Source: Mesorhizobium sp. B2-1-8
GTDB lineage: Bacteria > Pseudomonadota > Alphaproteobacteria > Rhizobiales > Rhizobiaceae
Direction of reading: 5' to 3'
Assembly (NCBI RefSeq): GCF_006442545.2
Contig: NZ_CP083952.1
Span: 3,387,501-3,451,500 of the forward strand
DNA: 64,000 nucleotides
Shown piece by piece: positions 47,933 through 57,238 of this stretch. Below the pieces are notes generated by a model. It was not told where the DNA came from. It did no database searches and worked only from the letters and a program-made list of their open reading frames with translations. Position 1 is the first letter of the stretch, and each line of letters opens with the position of its first letter. Made by a program: the position numbers and the translations under genes.

Positions 47933-48519
47933 TGCGTGCGCTTGTCGTCTATTGCCATCCGGTGCCGGAGAGCTTTTGCGCCGCGATCCGCGACACCGCC
48001 GTGGATGTGCTGACACGACGAGGCTGGGACGTGCGGCTGCTGGACCTCTATGCCGAAAAATTCAACCCGGTGATGAGCTGCGAGGAGCGGCGCAGCTATA
48101 ACAATCAGGCGCCGCAGGATCCGGCGCTGAAACCGCATTTCGAGCTGCTCAGCTGGGCCGAGGCGATCCTGTTCGTCTATCCGACCTGGTGGTATGGGCT
48201 GCCGGCGATGCTGAAAGGCTGGCTCGACCGGGTGTGGGCGACCGACATCGCCTTCAAGCTCCCAGTGGGCAAGGGCGGTATCAGGTCGCTGATGACGCAT
48301 GTGACCAAGGTCGGCGTCATCACCACCTGCGGCGCCCCCACCTGGTGGAGCGTCGTCGTCGGCCAACCCGGACGCAAGACCTTGCTGCGCGGCATGCGGG
48401 CGCTGTGCGCCAGACGCTGCAAGACATTCTTCCTGGCGCATTATTTGATGGATGCCTCGACGCCGGCGACGAGGGCGGCGTTTCTGGTGAAGGTGCGGGC
48501 GAAGCTGGAGCGGTTTTAG
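47932..48519 (+). CDS. NAD(P)H oxidoreductase, flavodoxin-2 fold (second)
   Basis: A 195-residue paralogue of the preceding gene, with LVVYCHPVPESFCAAIRDTA at the start, YPTWWYGLPAMLKGWLDRVW and VGVITTCGAPTWW. The two proteins share the fold but differ in the active-site loop (WNYGYP versus WWYGLP), so they probably act on different substrates or as a heteromer. ATG 47932 shares its A with the first gene's TGA. Confidence 0.88.
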   Translation: MRALVVYCHPVPESFCAAIRDTAVDVLTRRGWDVRLLDLYAEKFNPVMSCEERRSYNNQAPQDPALKPHFELLSWAEAILFVYPTWWYGLPAMLKGWLDRVWATDIAFKLPVGKGGIRSLMTHVTKVGVITTCGAPTWWSVVVGQPGRKTLLRGMRALCARRCKTFFLAHYLMDASTPATRAAFLVKVRAKLERF

Positions 48520-48534
48520 GCGGCGAAATTAGCG

Positions 48535-48663
48535 TCCTTCTCCCCGTTCTACGGGGAGAAGATGCCGGCAGGCAGATGAGGGGCAGCGCTAGCCTTGCCA
48601 ACTCGGCGCCGCCCCTCATCCGGCCCTTCGGGCCACCTTCTCCCCGTAGAACGGGGAGAAGGG
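48535..48663. repeat. Palindromic intergenic repeat between convergent genes
   Basis: The left part (48536-48584) and the right part (48610-48663) are inverted copies, each including TCTCCCCGTTCTACGGGGAG, itself a dyad, and a GATGAGGGGC / GCCCCTCATC end. It fills the gap between the reductase pair (+) and the downstream dehydrogenase gene (-), where its hairpins could also terminate both transcripts. It is a different family from the repeat at 47163. Confidence 0.85.
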
Positions 48664-48672
48664 TAAGAGGCG

Positions 48673-51123
48673 CTACATCTTCGTCCGTTCCGCCTTCGGA
48701 TCATACATCGGCTTCAGCGATGCTTCGGCGGCAAACCGTTCGCCGGCGATCTCGATTTCGTAGGTCGAACCCAGCACATCCGCTTCGCTCTCGCCCTTGC
48801 ATGGCACATAGCCCAGCCCGATCGCGCCGCCGAGATGATGACCATAGTTGCCCGAAGTGACCGGACCGACGATCTTGCCATCGCGCAGGATCGCCTCGTT
48901 GTGGAAGAGCAACGGCTGCGGGTCCTTCAGGCGGAACTGGACGAGACGGCGGTTCAATCCGGCCTCTTTCTTCCGCAGCACGGCATCGCGGCCGATGAAA
49001 TCGCCCTTGGCCGTCTTCACCGCGAAGCCGAGGCCCGCTTCCAGCACGTTGTCTTCATCGGTGATGTCATGGCCGAAATGACGGAAAGCCTTTTCGATGC
49101 GGCAGGAATCCAGCGTGTGCAGGCCACAGAGCCTCAAGCCTACATCGGCGCCGGCCTCGTCGATGGCCTCGAAGACGTGCGCCGCCTGGTCGGTCGAGAC
49201 ATAAAGCTCCCAGCCGAGTTCGCCGACATAGGTGACGCGGTGCGCCCGAGCGAGGCCCATGCCAATCTCGATCTCCTGGAAGGTGCCGAAGGGATTGTTC
49301 TCGTTGGAGAAGTCGTTCGGGCTGACCTTCTGGATCAGTTTTCGCGCATCCGGACCCATCAGGCAAAGCACGGCTTCAGCGGCGGTTATGTCCGTGACGA
49401 CGACGAACTGCTCGCCAACATGCCGGCGCAGCCAGGCGAGGTCGCGCTGCAGTGTCGCGCCTGGCACAACGGCTAAGAAGGCCGTTGCTGAAAGCCGCGA
49501 CACGGTGAGGTCGCTCTCGATGCCGCCGCGCTGGTTGAGCATCTGGGTGTAGACGATCTTGCCCGGCGCCACATCCATGTCGTTGGCGCAGAGTCTTTGC
49601 AGGAAGGCGCAGGCATCGCGGCCCTCGACGCGGATCTTGCCGAACGAAGTCATGTCGAACAGGCCGACCTTGTTGCGGACGGCCAGATGTTCTTCACGCT
49701 GGTTGTAGAACCAGTTCTGCCGCTTCCAGGAATAGCGATATTCGCGCTCCTGGCCTTCGCGCGCGAACCAGTTGGCGCGCTCCCAGCCGGCGACTTCGCC
49801 GAACACGGCGCCGCGCGCCTTCAGATGCTCATGCAGGGGCGAGCGGCGCACGCCACGCGACGTCGCCATCTGGCGATAGGGAAAGTGGTCGGCATAGAGC
49901 AGGCCGAGCGTTTCGGAAACGCGCTCCTTGAGATAGCGGCGGTTCTTCTGGAACGGCTGGGTGCGGCGGATGTCCACTTCCCAGAGGTCGAACGGCGCTT
50001 CGCCATCGTTGATCCACTGCGCCAGCGCCATGCCGGCGCCGCCGGACGAGACGATGCCGATCGAATTGTAGCCCGTAGCCATCCAGTAACCACGCAGCTC
50101 CGGCGCCTCGCCAAGATAGTAGCGGTCGTCGGGGGTGAAACTTTCCGGGCCGTTGAAGAAGGTGTGGATGCCGGCGGTGGCCAGCATCGGCATCCGATTG
50201 ACGCCCATTTCGAGGATCGGTTCGAAATGGTCCATGTCCTCGGGCAACTGGTCGAAGCAGAAATCCTCGCGGATGCCGTCCATGCCCCATGGCTTTGCCA
50301 CCGGTTCGAAGGCACCGAGCATCATCTTGCCAGCGTCTTCCTTGTAGTAGGCGCACTCGTCCGGCACGCGCAGCACCGGCAGGCGGCCGAGGCCGGGGAT
50401 CGGCTCGGTGACGAGATAGAAGTGCTCGCAGGCGTGCAGCGGGATGTTAACGCCATTTTGTGCGCCGAGGTCGCGCGCCCACATGCCGGCGCAGTTGACC
50501 ACGATGTCGGCCTCGATCGTGCCTTGCTCTTCGCCTTGCGCCCAGGACACGCCGGAGACGCGGCCATTTTTCGTATGGACCTTGGTGACCTTCACATTCT
50601 CGGCGATGGTGGCGCCGCGCTGACGCGCACCCTTGGCCAGCGCCATGGCGATGTTGGCCGGGTCGCACTGGCCGTCGAGCGGCAGATGCACGGCGCCGAT
50701 CACGTCGGAGACGTTGACGTGCGGGTACATCTCCTTGACTTCGTTGGGAGAAATCTCACGCACGTCGACGTCGAAGGCGCGGGCCAGCGACGCCTGCCGG
50801 TAGATCTCGTGCTTGCGCTCCTCGGTCAGCGCCACGGTGATCGAGCCGACCTGGCGCATGCCGGTGCCGACCTCGGTCTCGGCTTCCAGCTTGACGTAGA
50901 GATCGGCCGAGTATTTCGCCAGCCTTGTCATGTTCTGCGAACCGCGCAACTGTCCGATCAGCCCGGCGGCGTGCCACGTCGTGCCCGAGGTCAGCTGTTT
51001 GCGCTCCAAAAGCACGATGTCGGTCCAGCCGAGCTTGGCCAGGTGGTAGGCGACCGAGCAGCCGGAGACGCCGCCGCCAATGATGACGGCCCGCGCTTTG
51101 GTGGGAATGGTCCTGGCGGTCAT
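48673..51123 (-). CDS. Dimethylglycine dehydrogenase-like flavoprotein 1 (DAO-GcvT fusion)
   Basis: An 816-residue protein. The N-terminal FAD-dependent DAO domain has AVIIGGGVSGCSVAYHLAKL and the covalent-FAD histidine motif TSGTTWHAAG. Residues from about 430 form the tetrahydrofolate-binding GcvT/aminomethyltransferase domain (YVGELGWELYVSTDQA; KAFRHFGHDITDEDN). The family oxidatively demethylates N-methyl amines and passes the methyl group to THF. Substrate not proven. It is the last gene of the leftward operon; its ATG overlaps the aminotransferase stop as ATGA. Confidence 0.9.
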   Translation of the reverse strand: MTARTIPTKARAVIIGGGVSGCSVAYHLAKLGWTDIVLLERKQLTSGTTWHAAGLIGQLRGSQNMTRLAKYSADLYVKLEAETEVGTGMRQVGSITVALTEERKHEIYRQASLARAFDVDVREISPNEVKEMYPHVNVSDVIGAVHLPLDGQCDPANIAMALAKGARQRGATIAENVKVTKVHTKNGRVSGVSWAQGEEQGTIEADIVVNCAGMWARDLGAQNGVNIPLHACEHFYLVTEPIPGLGRLPVLRVPDECAYYKEDAGKMMLGAFEPVAKPWGMDGIREDFCFDQLPEDMDHFEPILEMGVNRMPMLATAGIHTFFNGPESFTPDDRYYLGEAPELRGYWMATGYNSIGIVSSGGAGMALAQWINDGEAPFDLWEVDIRRTQPFQKNRRYLKERVSETLGLLYADHFPYRQMATSRGVRRSPLHEHLKARGAVFGEVAGWERANWFAREGQEREYRYSWKRQNWFYNQREEHLAVRNKVGLFDMTSFGKIRVEGRDACAFLQRLCANDMDVAPGKIVYTQMLNQRGGIESDLTVSRLSATAFLAVVPGATLQRDLAWLRRHVGEQFVVVTDITAAEAVLCLMGPDARKLIQKVSPNDFSNENNPFGTFQEIEIGMGLARAHRVTYVGELGWELYVSTDQAAHVFEAIDEAGADVGLRLCGLHTLDSCRIEKAFRHFGHDITDEDNVLEAGLGFAVKTAKGDFIGRDAVLRKKEAGLNRRLVQFRLKDPQPLLFHNEAILRDGKIVGPVTSGNYGHHLGGAIGLGYVPCKGESEADVLGSTYEIEIAGERFAAEASLKPMYDPKAERTKM

Positions 51124-52301
51124 GCGGCCTCGCGGCGATAGCTGGAAACAAAACGGCGCAGCCGGGCGGCTGCTTCCCGCAGTACCGGCTCGGGCTGGCA
51201 CAGGCTGATGCGGATATGGCCGGCCGCGGCTTCGCCGAAACTCGAGCCCGGCATGACGCCGACCTTCTCCTTGTCGAGGAAGGCGAAGGCGAATTTCTCG
51301 TCATCGGGTTCGACATCCGATATGTCGAGCATGACATACATGCCGCCTTCGGAACCGCGCACGGTGACATCGTTCATGCCGCGTACCGCATCGAGCAGGA
51401 CGGTGCGGCGTGCGGCGTAGCGTTCGGCGATGTCCTTGACGCCATAGTTTTGCTCCAGCGCCTCGGTGCAAGCGATCGAAATGAAGGCCGGCAGGCCGTA
51501 GGTCGTCACCAGGTTGAGGTTGATCAGCAGTGTGATCATTTTCTCCGGACCGGTCAGCCAGCCCATGCGCCAGCCGGTCATGCCATGGCTCTTGGACATG
51601 GAATTGATAACCAGCGTGCGCTCGGCCATGCCGGGCAGCGAGCGCGGTGAGACATGCTCGCCGCCGCCCAGCGTCCAGTAGACCTCGTCCGACAGCAGCC
51701 AGAGATCGTGCTCGCGGCAGATTTCGGCCAGCTGTTCCAGGCGCTCGCGCGAATAGACAGCGCCGGTCGGGTTGTTCGGCGTGTTGATCAGGATGGCGCG
51801 CGTGTTGGGCTTGAGTGCCGCGCGGATCATGTCGGTGCGGGGTTGGAACCCATCCTCGGCCGGTGTCTCGACCACGGTGAAACTGGCACCCGCCGCACTG
51901 AAGGTGTTGGGATAGGTGGCATAGTAGGGGGCGACGACGATGGCGTGGTCGCCCGGGTCGAGAACAGCCTGCACGGCCGCGTAGAGTGCGGCCTGGCCGC
52001 CCGATGTGGCGATGACCTCTTCCGGCATCGTCTCGACGCCGGTGCAGGCGCTGGAGGCCGCCGCCATCGCCTTGCGCAGGCGTGGCAGGCCGGGGAGCGG
52101 CGTGTAGTGATGGTTGCTGCCGCGAACCGCGGCAACGCAGGCTTCGATCGTTTCCGACGGCGTGTCGAAATCATGGTCGCCGGCCGACAGCATGATGATG
52201 TCCTCGCCGGCTTCCTTGCGGCTCCAGGCGGCGAAATGAACCTCCCAGCCGTCCTTGCCCGATGGCACGATGCCGGTGATGCGCGATGATGGTTTAGGCA
52301 T
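51120..52301 (-). CDS. Class I/II PLP aminotransferase
   Basis: A 393-residue fold-type I aminotransferase. Seen: MLSAGDHDFDTPSETIEACV, NTPNNPTGAVYSRE, LLSDEVYWTLG and the PLP-lysine region INSMSKSHGMTGWRMGWLTG, with the C-terminal Arg in GHIRISLC. The donor is not evident; methionine or a methylated amino acid would fit the operon. ATG 52301 starts inside the homocysteine methyltransferase gene (8-nt overlap). Confidence 0.9.
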   Translation of the reverse strand: MPKPSSRITGIVPSGKDGWEVHFAAWSRKEAGEDIIMLSAGDHDFDTPSETIEACVAAVRGSNHHYTPLPGLPRLRKAMAAASSACTGVETMPEEVIATSGGQAALYAAVQAVLDPGDHAIVVAPYYATYPNTFSAAGASFTVVETPAEDGFQPRTDMIRAALKPNTRAILINTPNNPTGAVYSRERLEQLAEICREHDLWLLSDEVYWTLGGGEHVSPRSLPGMAERTLVINSMSKSHGMTGWRMGWLTGPEKMITLLINLNLVTTYGLPAFISIACTEALEQNYGVKDIAERYAARRTVLLDAVRGMNDVTVRGSEGGMYVMLDISDVEPDDEKFAFAFLDKEKVGVMPGSSFGEAAAGHIRISLCQPEPVLREAAARLRRFVSSYRREAA

Positions 52302-53199
52302 GTGAGACTCCCGAGATGGCGTAGCCGTCCTGTTGCAGCCGGTCGCGCAAGGCGGCGATATGGGCAGGACCGACCTCGCAGCAACCGCCGACGATGTCCG
52401 CACCGGCTTCGACCCAGCCGACAGCCTGGTCGGCGTAGGCATCCGGACCGAGGTCGTGGCGGGCATGCAGTACATCCACCGTGCCGCCATGCTTGAGCGC
52501 TTCGGTGGAGGTGAAGCCATTGGCATAGGCGCCGACCGGGCCGCCGAGCTCGATCAGTTCCGGCAAGGCCGCCGCGATCGCTTCCGGGCGGCAGCAGTTG
52601 AGCAGCCGCGCCGCCACCGGCAGATTTCCGAGCGCCTCCGCCGCCGAAGCAATCGTCTCGCCACTGCGCAAGCGCGGCGTGCCGTGGTCGGCCAGGGTCC
52701 ATGACACCCAGACAGGCTTGCCGCTTTCCGATGCGGCGGTGACCGCTGCGCGTGCCTCTTCGGCCGACGCCATGGTCTCGCACAGGAACAGGTCGACGCC
52801 ATCAGCCTGCTCGGCGACGATACGGCGGTAGATGTCGAGCGTGTCCTGATAGGAGATGGTCAGCGCCGGCGCGTAGCTGCCGAAAAGCGGTGACAGGCAG
52901 CCGGCGATCGCCGCCTCACCGGCTTCGTCGCGCGCTTGCCTGGCGAGGTCGATGCCACGCTTCTGCAATGGCTTGAACAGGTCTTCCGCACCTTCGCGCG
53001 CCAGCCGTTCCGGCGTCGCCGAATAGGTGTTTATGGTGATGACGCGGGCGCCGGCGCGGATGAATTCGGCATGCAAGCCGCGCACGAGGTCCGGTTCGTC
53101 GATCAGCACCCTGGCCGACCACAGCGGCGTCGGCTCGGACTTGCTGCGCCGCACCAACTCCTGACCCATGCCGCCATCGGTGAGGATAACCGGCTTCAT
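52294..53199 (-). CDS. Homocysteine S-methyltransferase family protein
   Basis: A 301-residue zinc-dependent methyltransferase (Pfam S-methyl_trans). The zinc thiolates are ARLLNCCRPE and the C-terminal GGCCEVGPAH. TDGGMGQELVRRS is the N-terminal signature. The methyl donor may be glycine betaine, a sulfonium compound or S-methylmethionine. If betaine, the product dimethylglycine would feed the flanking dehydrogenases. ATG 53199 overlaps the upstream dehydrogenase stop in an ATGA. Confidence 0.88.
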   Translation of the reverse strand: MKPVILTDGGMGQELVRRSKSEPTPLWSARVLIDEPDLVRGLHAEFIRAGARVITINTYSATPERLAREGAEDLFKPLQKRGIDLARQARDEAGEAAIAGCLSPLFGSYAPALTISYQDTLDIYRRIVAEQADGVDLFLCETMASAEEARAAVTAASESGKPVWVSWTLADHGTPRLRSGETIASAAEALGNLPVAARLLNCCRPEAIAAALPELIELGGPVGAYANGFTSTEALKHGGTVDVLHARHDLGPDAYADQAVGWVEAGADIVGGCCEVGPAHIAALRDRLQQDGYAISGVSHA

Positions 53200-55649
53200 G
53201 CGCGCAGTCTTTCGTTCCTGGGATCCCACAAGGGCTCGTCCTGCTGCACGACTGCCTTGAAGCGGTCGCCGAAGATCTCGACCTCGACGGCGGTACCGGG
53301 TTCGCTCAGGTCGGCGCGCAGCATGCCGAGCGCGATCGACTTGTCGATGCGATGGCCCCAGCCGCCCGAGGTCGTCTCGCCGACGATCTGGCCGTCATGC
53401 CAGAGCGTCGACATGTAAGGCGCGTCGCAATCGCCGGGATTTTCGATCACCAGCGTGACGAAGCGCTTCTTCACGCCTTGCTGTTTCTCGTTCTGGAGGG
53501 CCGCCTTGCCACGGAAGTCGGGCTTTTCCCATTTGACGAAGCGCTCGAGCCCGCCCTGCAGGACCGAGTAGTCCGTCGACAGGTCGCCCTTCCAGGTGCG
53601 GTAGCCCTTTTCCAGACGCAGCGAATCCAGTGCGTACATGCCGAATGGCTTCAGCCCATGATTTTGCCCGGCGGCGCAGATCGCGTCGAAGATTGCCGCG
53701 GTGTCGTCGACCCTGGTGTGGATCTCCCAGCCGAGCTCGCCGGCAAAGGAGACGCGGACCAGCTTGGCCCAGCGACCGGAGATCCTGGTCTCCTGGTGCG
53801 TCAGCCATGGCAAGGTCAGGTCGGCCTCACAGACATCGGCAAGGATTTTGCGCGAATTGGGACCGGCCAGGATCTGCGTGGAGAATTCCTCCGTCCGGTC
53901 GATCAGCTTGAACGCGGCATCCCCAGGCATGTGCGATTTCAGCCATTCGAAGTCATGCCACTGCGCCACCGCCGCGGTGATCAGCGTCATGGACTCTTCG
54001 CCATGGCGTACCACCGACATTTCGGTGACGATGCGGCCCTTGTCGTCGGAGAAATAGACGAGGCCGATGCGGCCCGGCTTCGGCACCAGGCCGGTCACTT
54101 GCCGGCTCAACCATTCGGCGGCACCTGGACCCTCGAGGTTGAAGCGCGAGAAGCCGGGCAGGTCGAGGATGCCGGCGGCGTCGCGGACCGCCAGGCACTC
54201 TTCGCGGACGCGTTGCTGCCAGGGCCCTTCGCGGCGGAAGGTCAGCGTCGCTTTCTCGGAGACGTCGTCGCCGTCCTGCGCGTACCAGGTGGCGCGTTCC
54301 CAGCCATTATAGGCATCGAAGCGGGCGCCGAACGTCTTGATGCGATCGTGGATCGGCGACAGTTTCCTGTCACGTCCTTCCGGCCAGGCGTGACGCGGGA
54401 ACTGGATGGCGTATTCATTGCCATAGATTTCCATGCCCTTGGCCACGCAATAATCCGGTGCTGAGGCGAAAGAGGTAAAGCGGCGCGGATCGCACGACCA
54501 CATGTCCCATTCGGTCTGGCCTTGCGTCACCCATTCGGCCAGCACCTTGCCGGCGCCGCCGCCCTGGGCGATGCCGAAGGTGAAGACGCAAGCCTCGAAG
54601 GCATTGGGAACGCCCGGCATCGGCCCGATCAGCGGATTGCCGTCCGGCGCATAAGGGATCGGGCCGTTGATGACCTTGGAGAGGCCGGCGGTGCCCAGGA
54701 TCGGGACGCGCGCGACCGCATCGGCCAGATAATGCTCCAGCCGATCGAGATCGTCGGGGAAGAGCTGGAAGGAAAAGTCGTCCGGCATGGGATCGTCGTG
54801 GGTTGCCCAATGCGCGCGGCAATTGCGCTCATAGGGACCAAGATTCATGCCGGCCTTTTCCTGGCGCAAATAGTATGAGGTGTCGACGTCGCGCAGCAGC
54901 GGCAGCTTCTTGCCCTGTTCCTTCGACCAGGCGGCAAGTTCGGGGATTTCCTCGAACAATATGTACTGGTGGCTCATCACCATCATCGGCACTTCGCGGC
55001 CGAACATCCTGCCGACTTCGGCGGCACGGTAACCGGCCGCATTGACGACGATCTCGCAACGGATCTCGCCTTGCGCCGTTACGACCACCCACTCGTCCTT
55101 CTCGCGCCGCACGCCGGTGACGGGGCAGAAGCGGATGATCCTGGCGCCCATGTCGCGCGCGCCCTTGGCCAGCGCCTGCGTCAACTGCGCCGGGTCGATG
55201 TCGCCGTCGCTCGGATCGTAGAGCGCGCCCTTCAACTCATGCGTTTCAAGGAAGGGGTAGCGGCGCTTGATCTCGTCGAGCCCGACCACGTCTATGTCCA
55301 TGCCCTGGTAGGTGCCCATGCCCTTGGCGCGCTGGAATTCCTGCATGCGCTCGTTTGTGTGGGCGAGCCTGAGCGAACCGGTGACATGATAGTTCATGGG
55401 ATAGTCGACCGCGTCGGCGAGACCACGATAAAGCTCGGTCGAATAGCGCTGCATGTTCATCAGCGACCACGACGAAGAGAAGGTCGGCACATTGCCGGCG
55501 GCATGCCACGTCGAGCCCGAGGTCAGCTCGTTCTTTTCCAGGAGCACGCAGTCGGTCCAGCCGGCCTTGGCCAGATGATAGAGCGAAGAGGTGCCGACAA
55601 CGCCACCTCCGATGATCACCACGCGCGCCGTGCTCGGCAAACCCGCCAT
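53196..55649 (-). CDS. Dimethylglycine dehydrogenase-like flavoprotein 2 (DAO-GcvT fusion)
   Basis: An 817-residue enzyme with the same layout as the product of 48673-51123: FAD domain VVIIGGGVVGTSSLYHLAKA and covalent-FAD histidine motif TSGSTWHAAG, then a GcvT-type THF domain (SFAGELGWEIHTRVDDTA; EKGYRTWKGDLSTDYSVLQ). The two paralogues are clearly diverged, which suggests successive or different substrates. It is the first gene of the four-gene operon and is preceded by 95 nt after the XRE-cupin gene. Confidence 0.9.
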   Translation of the reverse strand: MAGLPSTARVVIIGGGVVGTSSLYHLAKAGWTDCVLLEKNELTSGSTWHAAGNVPTFSSSWSLMNMQRYSTELYRGLADAVDYPMNYHVTGSLRLAHTNERMQEFQRAKGMGTYQGMDIDVVGLDEIKRRYPFLETHELKGALYDPSDGDIDPAQLTQALAKGARDMGARIIRFCPVTGVRREKDEWVVVTAQGEIRCEIVVNAAGYRAAEVGRMFGREVPMMVMSHQYILFEEIPELAAWSKEQGKKLPLLRDVDTSYYLRQEKAGMNLGPYERNCRAHWATHDDPMPDDFSFQLFPDDLDRLEHYLADAVARVPILGTAGLSKVINGPIPYAPDGNPLIGPMPGVPNAFEACVFTFGIAQGGGAGKVLAEWVTQGQTEWDMWSCDPRRFTSFASAPDYCVAKGMEIYGNEYAIQFPRHAWPEGRDRKLSPIHDRIKTFGARFDAYNGWERATWYAQDGDDVSEKATLTFRREGPWQQRVREECLAVRDAAGILDLPGFSRFNLEGPGAAEWLSRQVTGLVPKPGRIGLVYFSDDKGRIVTEMSVVRHGEESMTLITAAVAQWHDFEWLKSHMPGDAAFKLIDRTEEFSTQILAGPNSRKILADVCEADLTLPWLTHQETRISGRWAKLVRVSFAGELGWEIHTRVDDTAAIFDAICAAGQNHGLKPFGMYALDSLRLEKGYRTWKGDLSTDYSVLQGGLERFVKWEKPDFRGKAALQNEKQQGVKKRFVTLVIENPGDCDAPYMSTLWHDGQIVGETTSGGWGHRIDKSIALGMLRADLSEPGTAVEVEIFGDRFKAVVQQDEPLWDPRNERLRA

Positions 55650-55744
55650 GTTCTTCTCCCAATCTTCGAGCGCGTCGCGCTTCTATCTTTGTTTGATGCA
55701 CGTCCTTTTCCCAAAACCGCTGCACGGTTTTAGGTGCCATGCAT

Positions 55745-56341
55745 TCAATAGACGGGTGGCGAAACCACCCAGATTACGACCGCCGGCTCGCTACCCGGGT
55801 TGCGCCAGCGGTAAGGCTTGCCTTCGAAGCGGAAGGAGTCGCCTTCGCCGAGCCGGTGCCAGACCCCGGCTATTTCGATGTCGAACTGCCCGGACACGAT
55901 GTATCCAGCCTCCTCGGTCGGGCGGCGGGCCTCGTTCTTCAACTCCGCGCCAGGCGCGAAGACTGACCGCACCATCTCGAAGCTACCACCGAGGTCCGGT
56001 GACAGAAGCTCCTCCACAAGGCCGGATTCGCTGGTGCCAAGGGTGCGGCGCTTGCCGGCGCGCACCACCACGCCGCGCTCGCTTTCCACGGGCACGTCAT
56101 GGCTGAAGAACAGGCTGATCGGCACGCCGAACAAATCGGCGAAAGCCCTGAGGTCGCTGAGCGACGGCGTCGACAGTCCGCGCTCGACCTGGCTGACCCA
56201 GCCGACCGAACGGCCGAGTTGCAGCGCGATCTCGGCAAGCGTCAGCCCTCGCACCCGGCGCAAGGCCCTGATATCGCCGGCCAGGACTCGCTCGTCAGGT
56301 CCCTGTAATGTTCGTGCGGTAGGGGAGACCAAATCGCTCAC
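55745..56341 (-). CDS. XRE-family regulator with cupin domain
   Basis: A 198-residue regulator. The helix-turn-helix is at about residues 19-76 (DIRALRRVRGLTLAEIALQL; GWVSQVERGLSTPSLSDLRA). A C-terminal cupin (EEAGYIVSGQFDIEIAGVWH; FRFEGKPYRWRNPGSEPA) likely binds the inducer. The GTG start at 56339-56341 adjoins a TCATGA site, pointing to autoregulation. It precedes the dehydrogenase operon in the same direction and is the natural candidate for its control. Confidence 0.92.
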   Translation of the reverse strand: MSDLVSPTARTLQGPDERVLAGDIRALRRVRGLTLAEIALQLGRSVGWVSQVERGLSTPSLSDLRAFADLFGVPISLFFSHDVPVESERGVVVRAGKRRTLGTSESGLVEELLSPDLGGSFEMVRSVFAPGAELKNEARRPTEEAGYIVSGQFDIEIAGVWHRLGEGDSFRFEGKPYRWRNPGSEPAVVIWVVSPPVY

Positions 56342-56390
56342 TTCATGAAAAATTACAGTCGAATTTCATGAGAAATGAAGCTCATGAAAA
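56342..56390. promoter_or_regulatory. Three TCATGA repeats in the regulator-nitroreductase promoter region
   Basis: The palindrome TCATGA occurs at 56343-56348, 56366-56371 and 56382-56387, each within an AT-rich context of the form TTTCATGARAAA. Centre spacings are 23 and 16 bp. The cluster starts 2 nt before the GTG of the XRE-cupin gene and lies about 120 nt before the nitroreductase start. A binding array for the XRE regulator is likely (inference). Confidence 0.55.
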
Positions 56391-56512
56391 AATCAAGTAG
56401 ATTTTCACCACTGCTCAAGATTTGCTTGCAGGATTTTGACGGTTCATGCAAAGGCTCCGCCGCGAGCGGCGAGTGGGGACGTCCGATCGAGAACATGGCT
56501 AAGGGACGGCCC

Positions 56513-57217
56513 ATGCTGGGAAAGAAGGCTCGAATCGCGGTTGATGCCGAGATCGTCGACGATGCGATCATGTCGCGCCGTTCGGTGCGCGCATTTCTGC
56601 CCGACATGATCGACGACGAGACGATCCGTGACATACTGGCTGTCGCGGCGCGCGCTCCCTCCGGCACCAACATGCAGCCCTGGCGGGTCTACGTCACCAA
56701 GGGCGGGACCAAGCAGCGGATCACGGATGCCATCATGAATTCCGGCATCCGCGCGGAAAAAGCCGACTGGGACGAATATCGCTATTATCCGACCCAGTTC
56801 TTCGAACCGTATCTCACCCGCCGCCGTGCCAACGGGTTCGGCCTCTACGGCGCGCTCGGCATAGGCCGCCGGGAAGTCGACAAGATGCGTGCCCAGCATG
56901 ACCGCAACTTCGTCTTCTTCGACGCGCCGGTCGGCATGATCTTCACCATCGACCGCCGGCTCAACCAGGGTTCGTGGATCGATTACGGCATGTTCCTGCA
57001 AAACATCATGGTCGCGGCGCGGGGCAGGGGTCTGCATACATGTCCGCAGGCGGCCTTCGCGCCCTACCACCGGCAGATCCGGCCGGTGCTCGACATTCCC
57101 GACGAGGAGATCGTCGTCTGCGGCATGGCGCTCGGCTATGAAGACACTTCCAAGCCCGAGAACGCCTTCCGCACCGATCGTGAGCCGCTCGAGGAATGGG
57201 TGACGTTCAGCGAGTAG
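56513..57217 (+). CDS. Nitroreductase-family flavoprotein
   Basis: A 234-residue FMN-dependent reductase. It has the family N-terminal FMN motif SRRSVRAFLPDMIDDETI and ARAPSGTNMQPWRVYVTKG, the dimer-interface GSWIDYGMFLQNIMVAARGR, and the C-terminal VVCGMALGYED. The substrate (nitro compound, enone or flavin-type) is unknown. ATG 56513 is preferred because AAGGGA lies 7 nt before it; ATG 56495 is in frame, and the upstream open frame to 56375 is the leader. It diverges from the XRE-cupin gene. Confidence 0.88.
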   Translation: MLGKKARIAVDAEIVDDAIMSRRSVRAFLPDMIDDETIRDILAVAARAPSGTNMQPWRVYVTKGGTKQRITDAIMNSGIRAEKADWDEYRYYPTQFFEPYLTRRRANGFGLYGALGIGRREVDKMRAQHDRNFVFFDAPVGMIFTIDRRLNQGSWIDYGMFLQNIMVAARGRGLHTCPQAAFAPYHRQIRPVLDIPDEEIVVCGMALGYEDTSKPENAFRTDREPLEEWVTFSE

Positions 57218-57238
57218 GTTTCGTCCGCCGCAGGCCCG

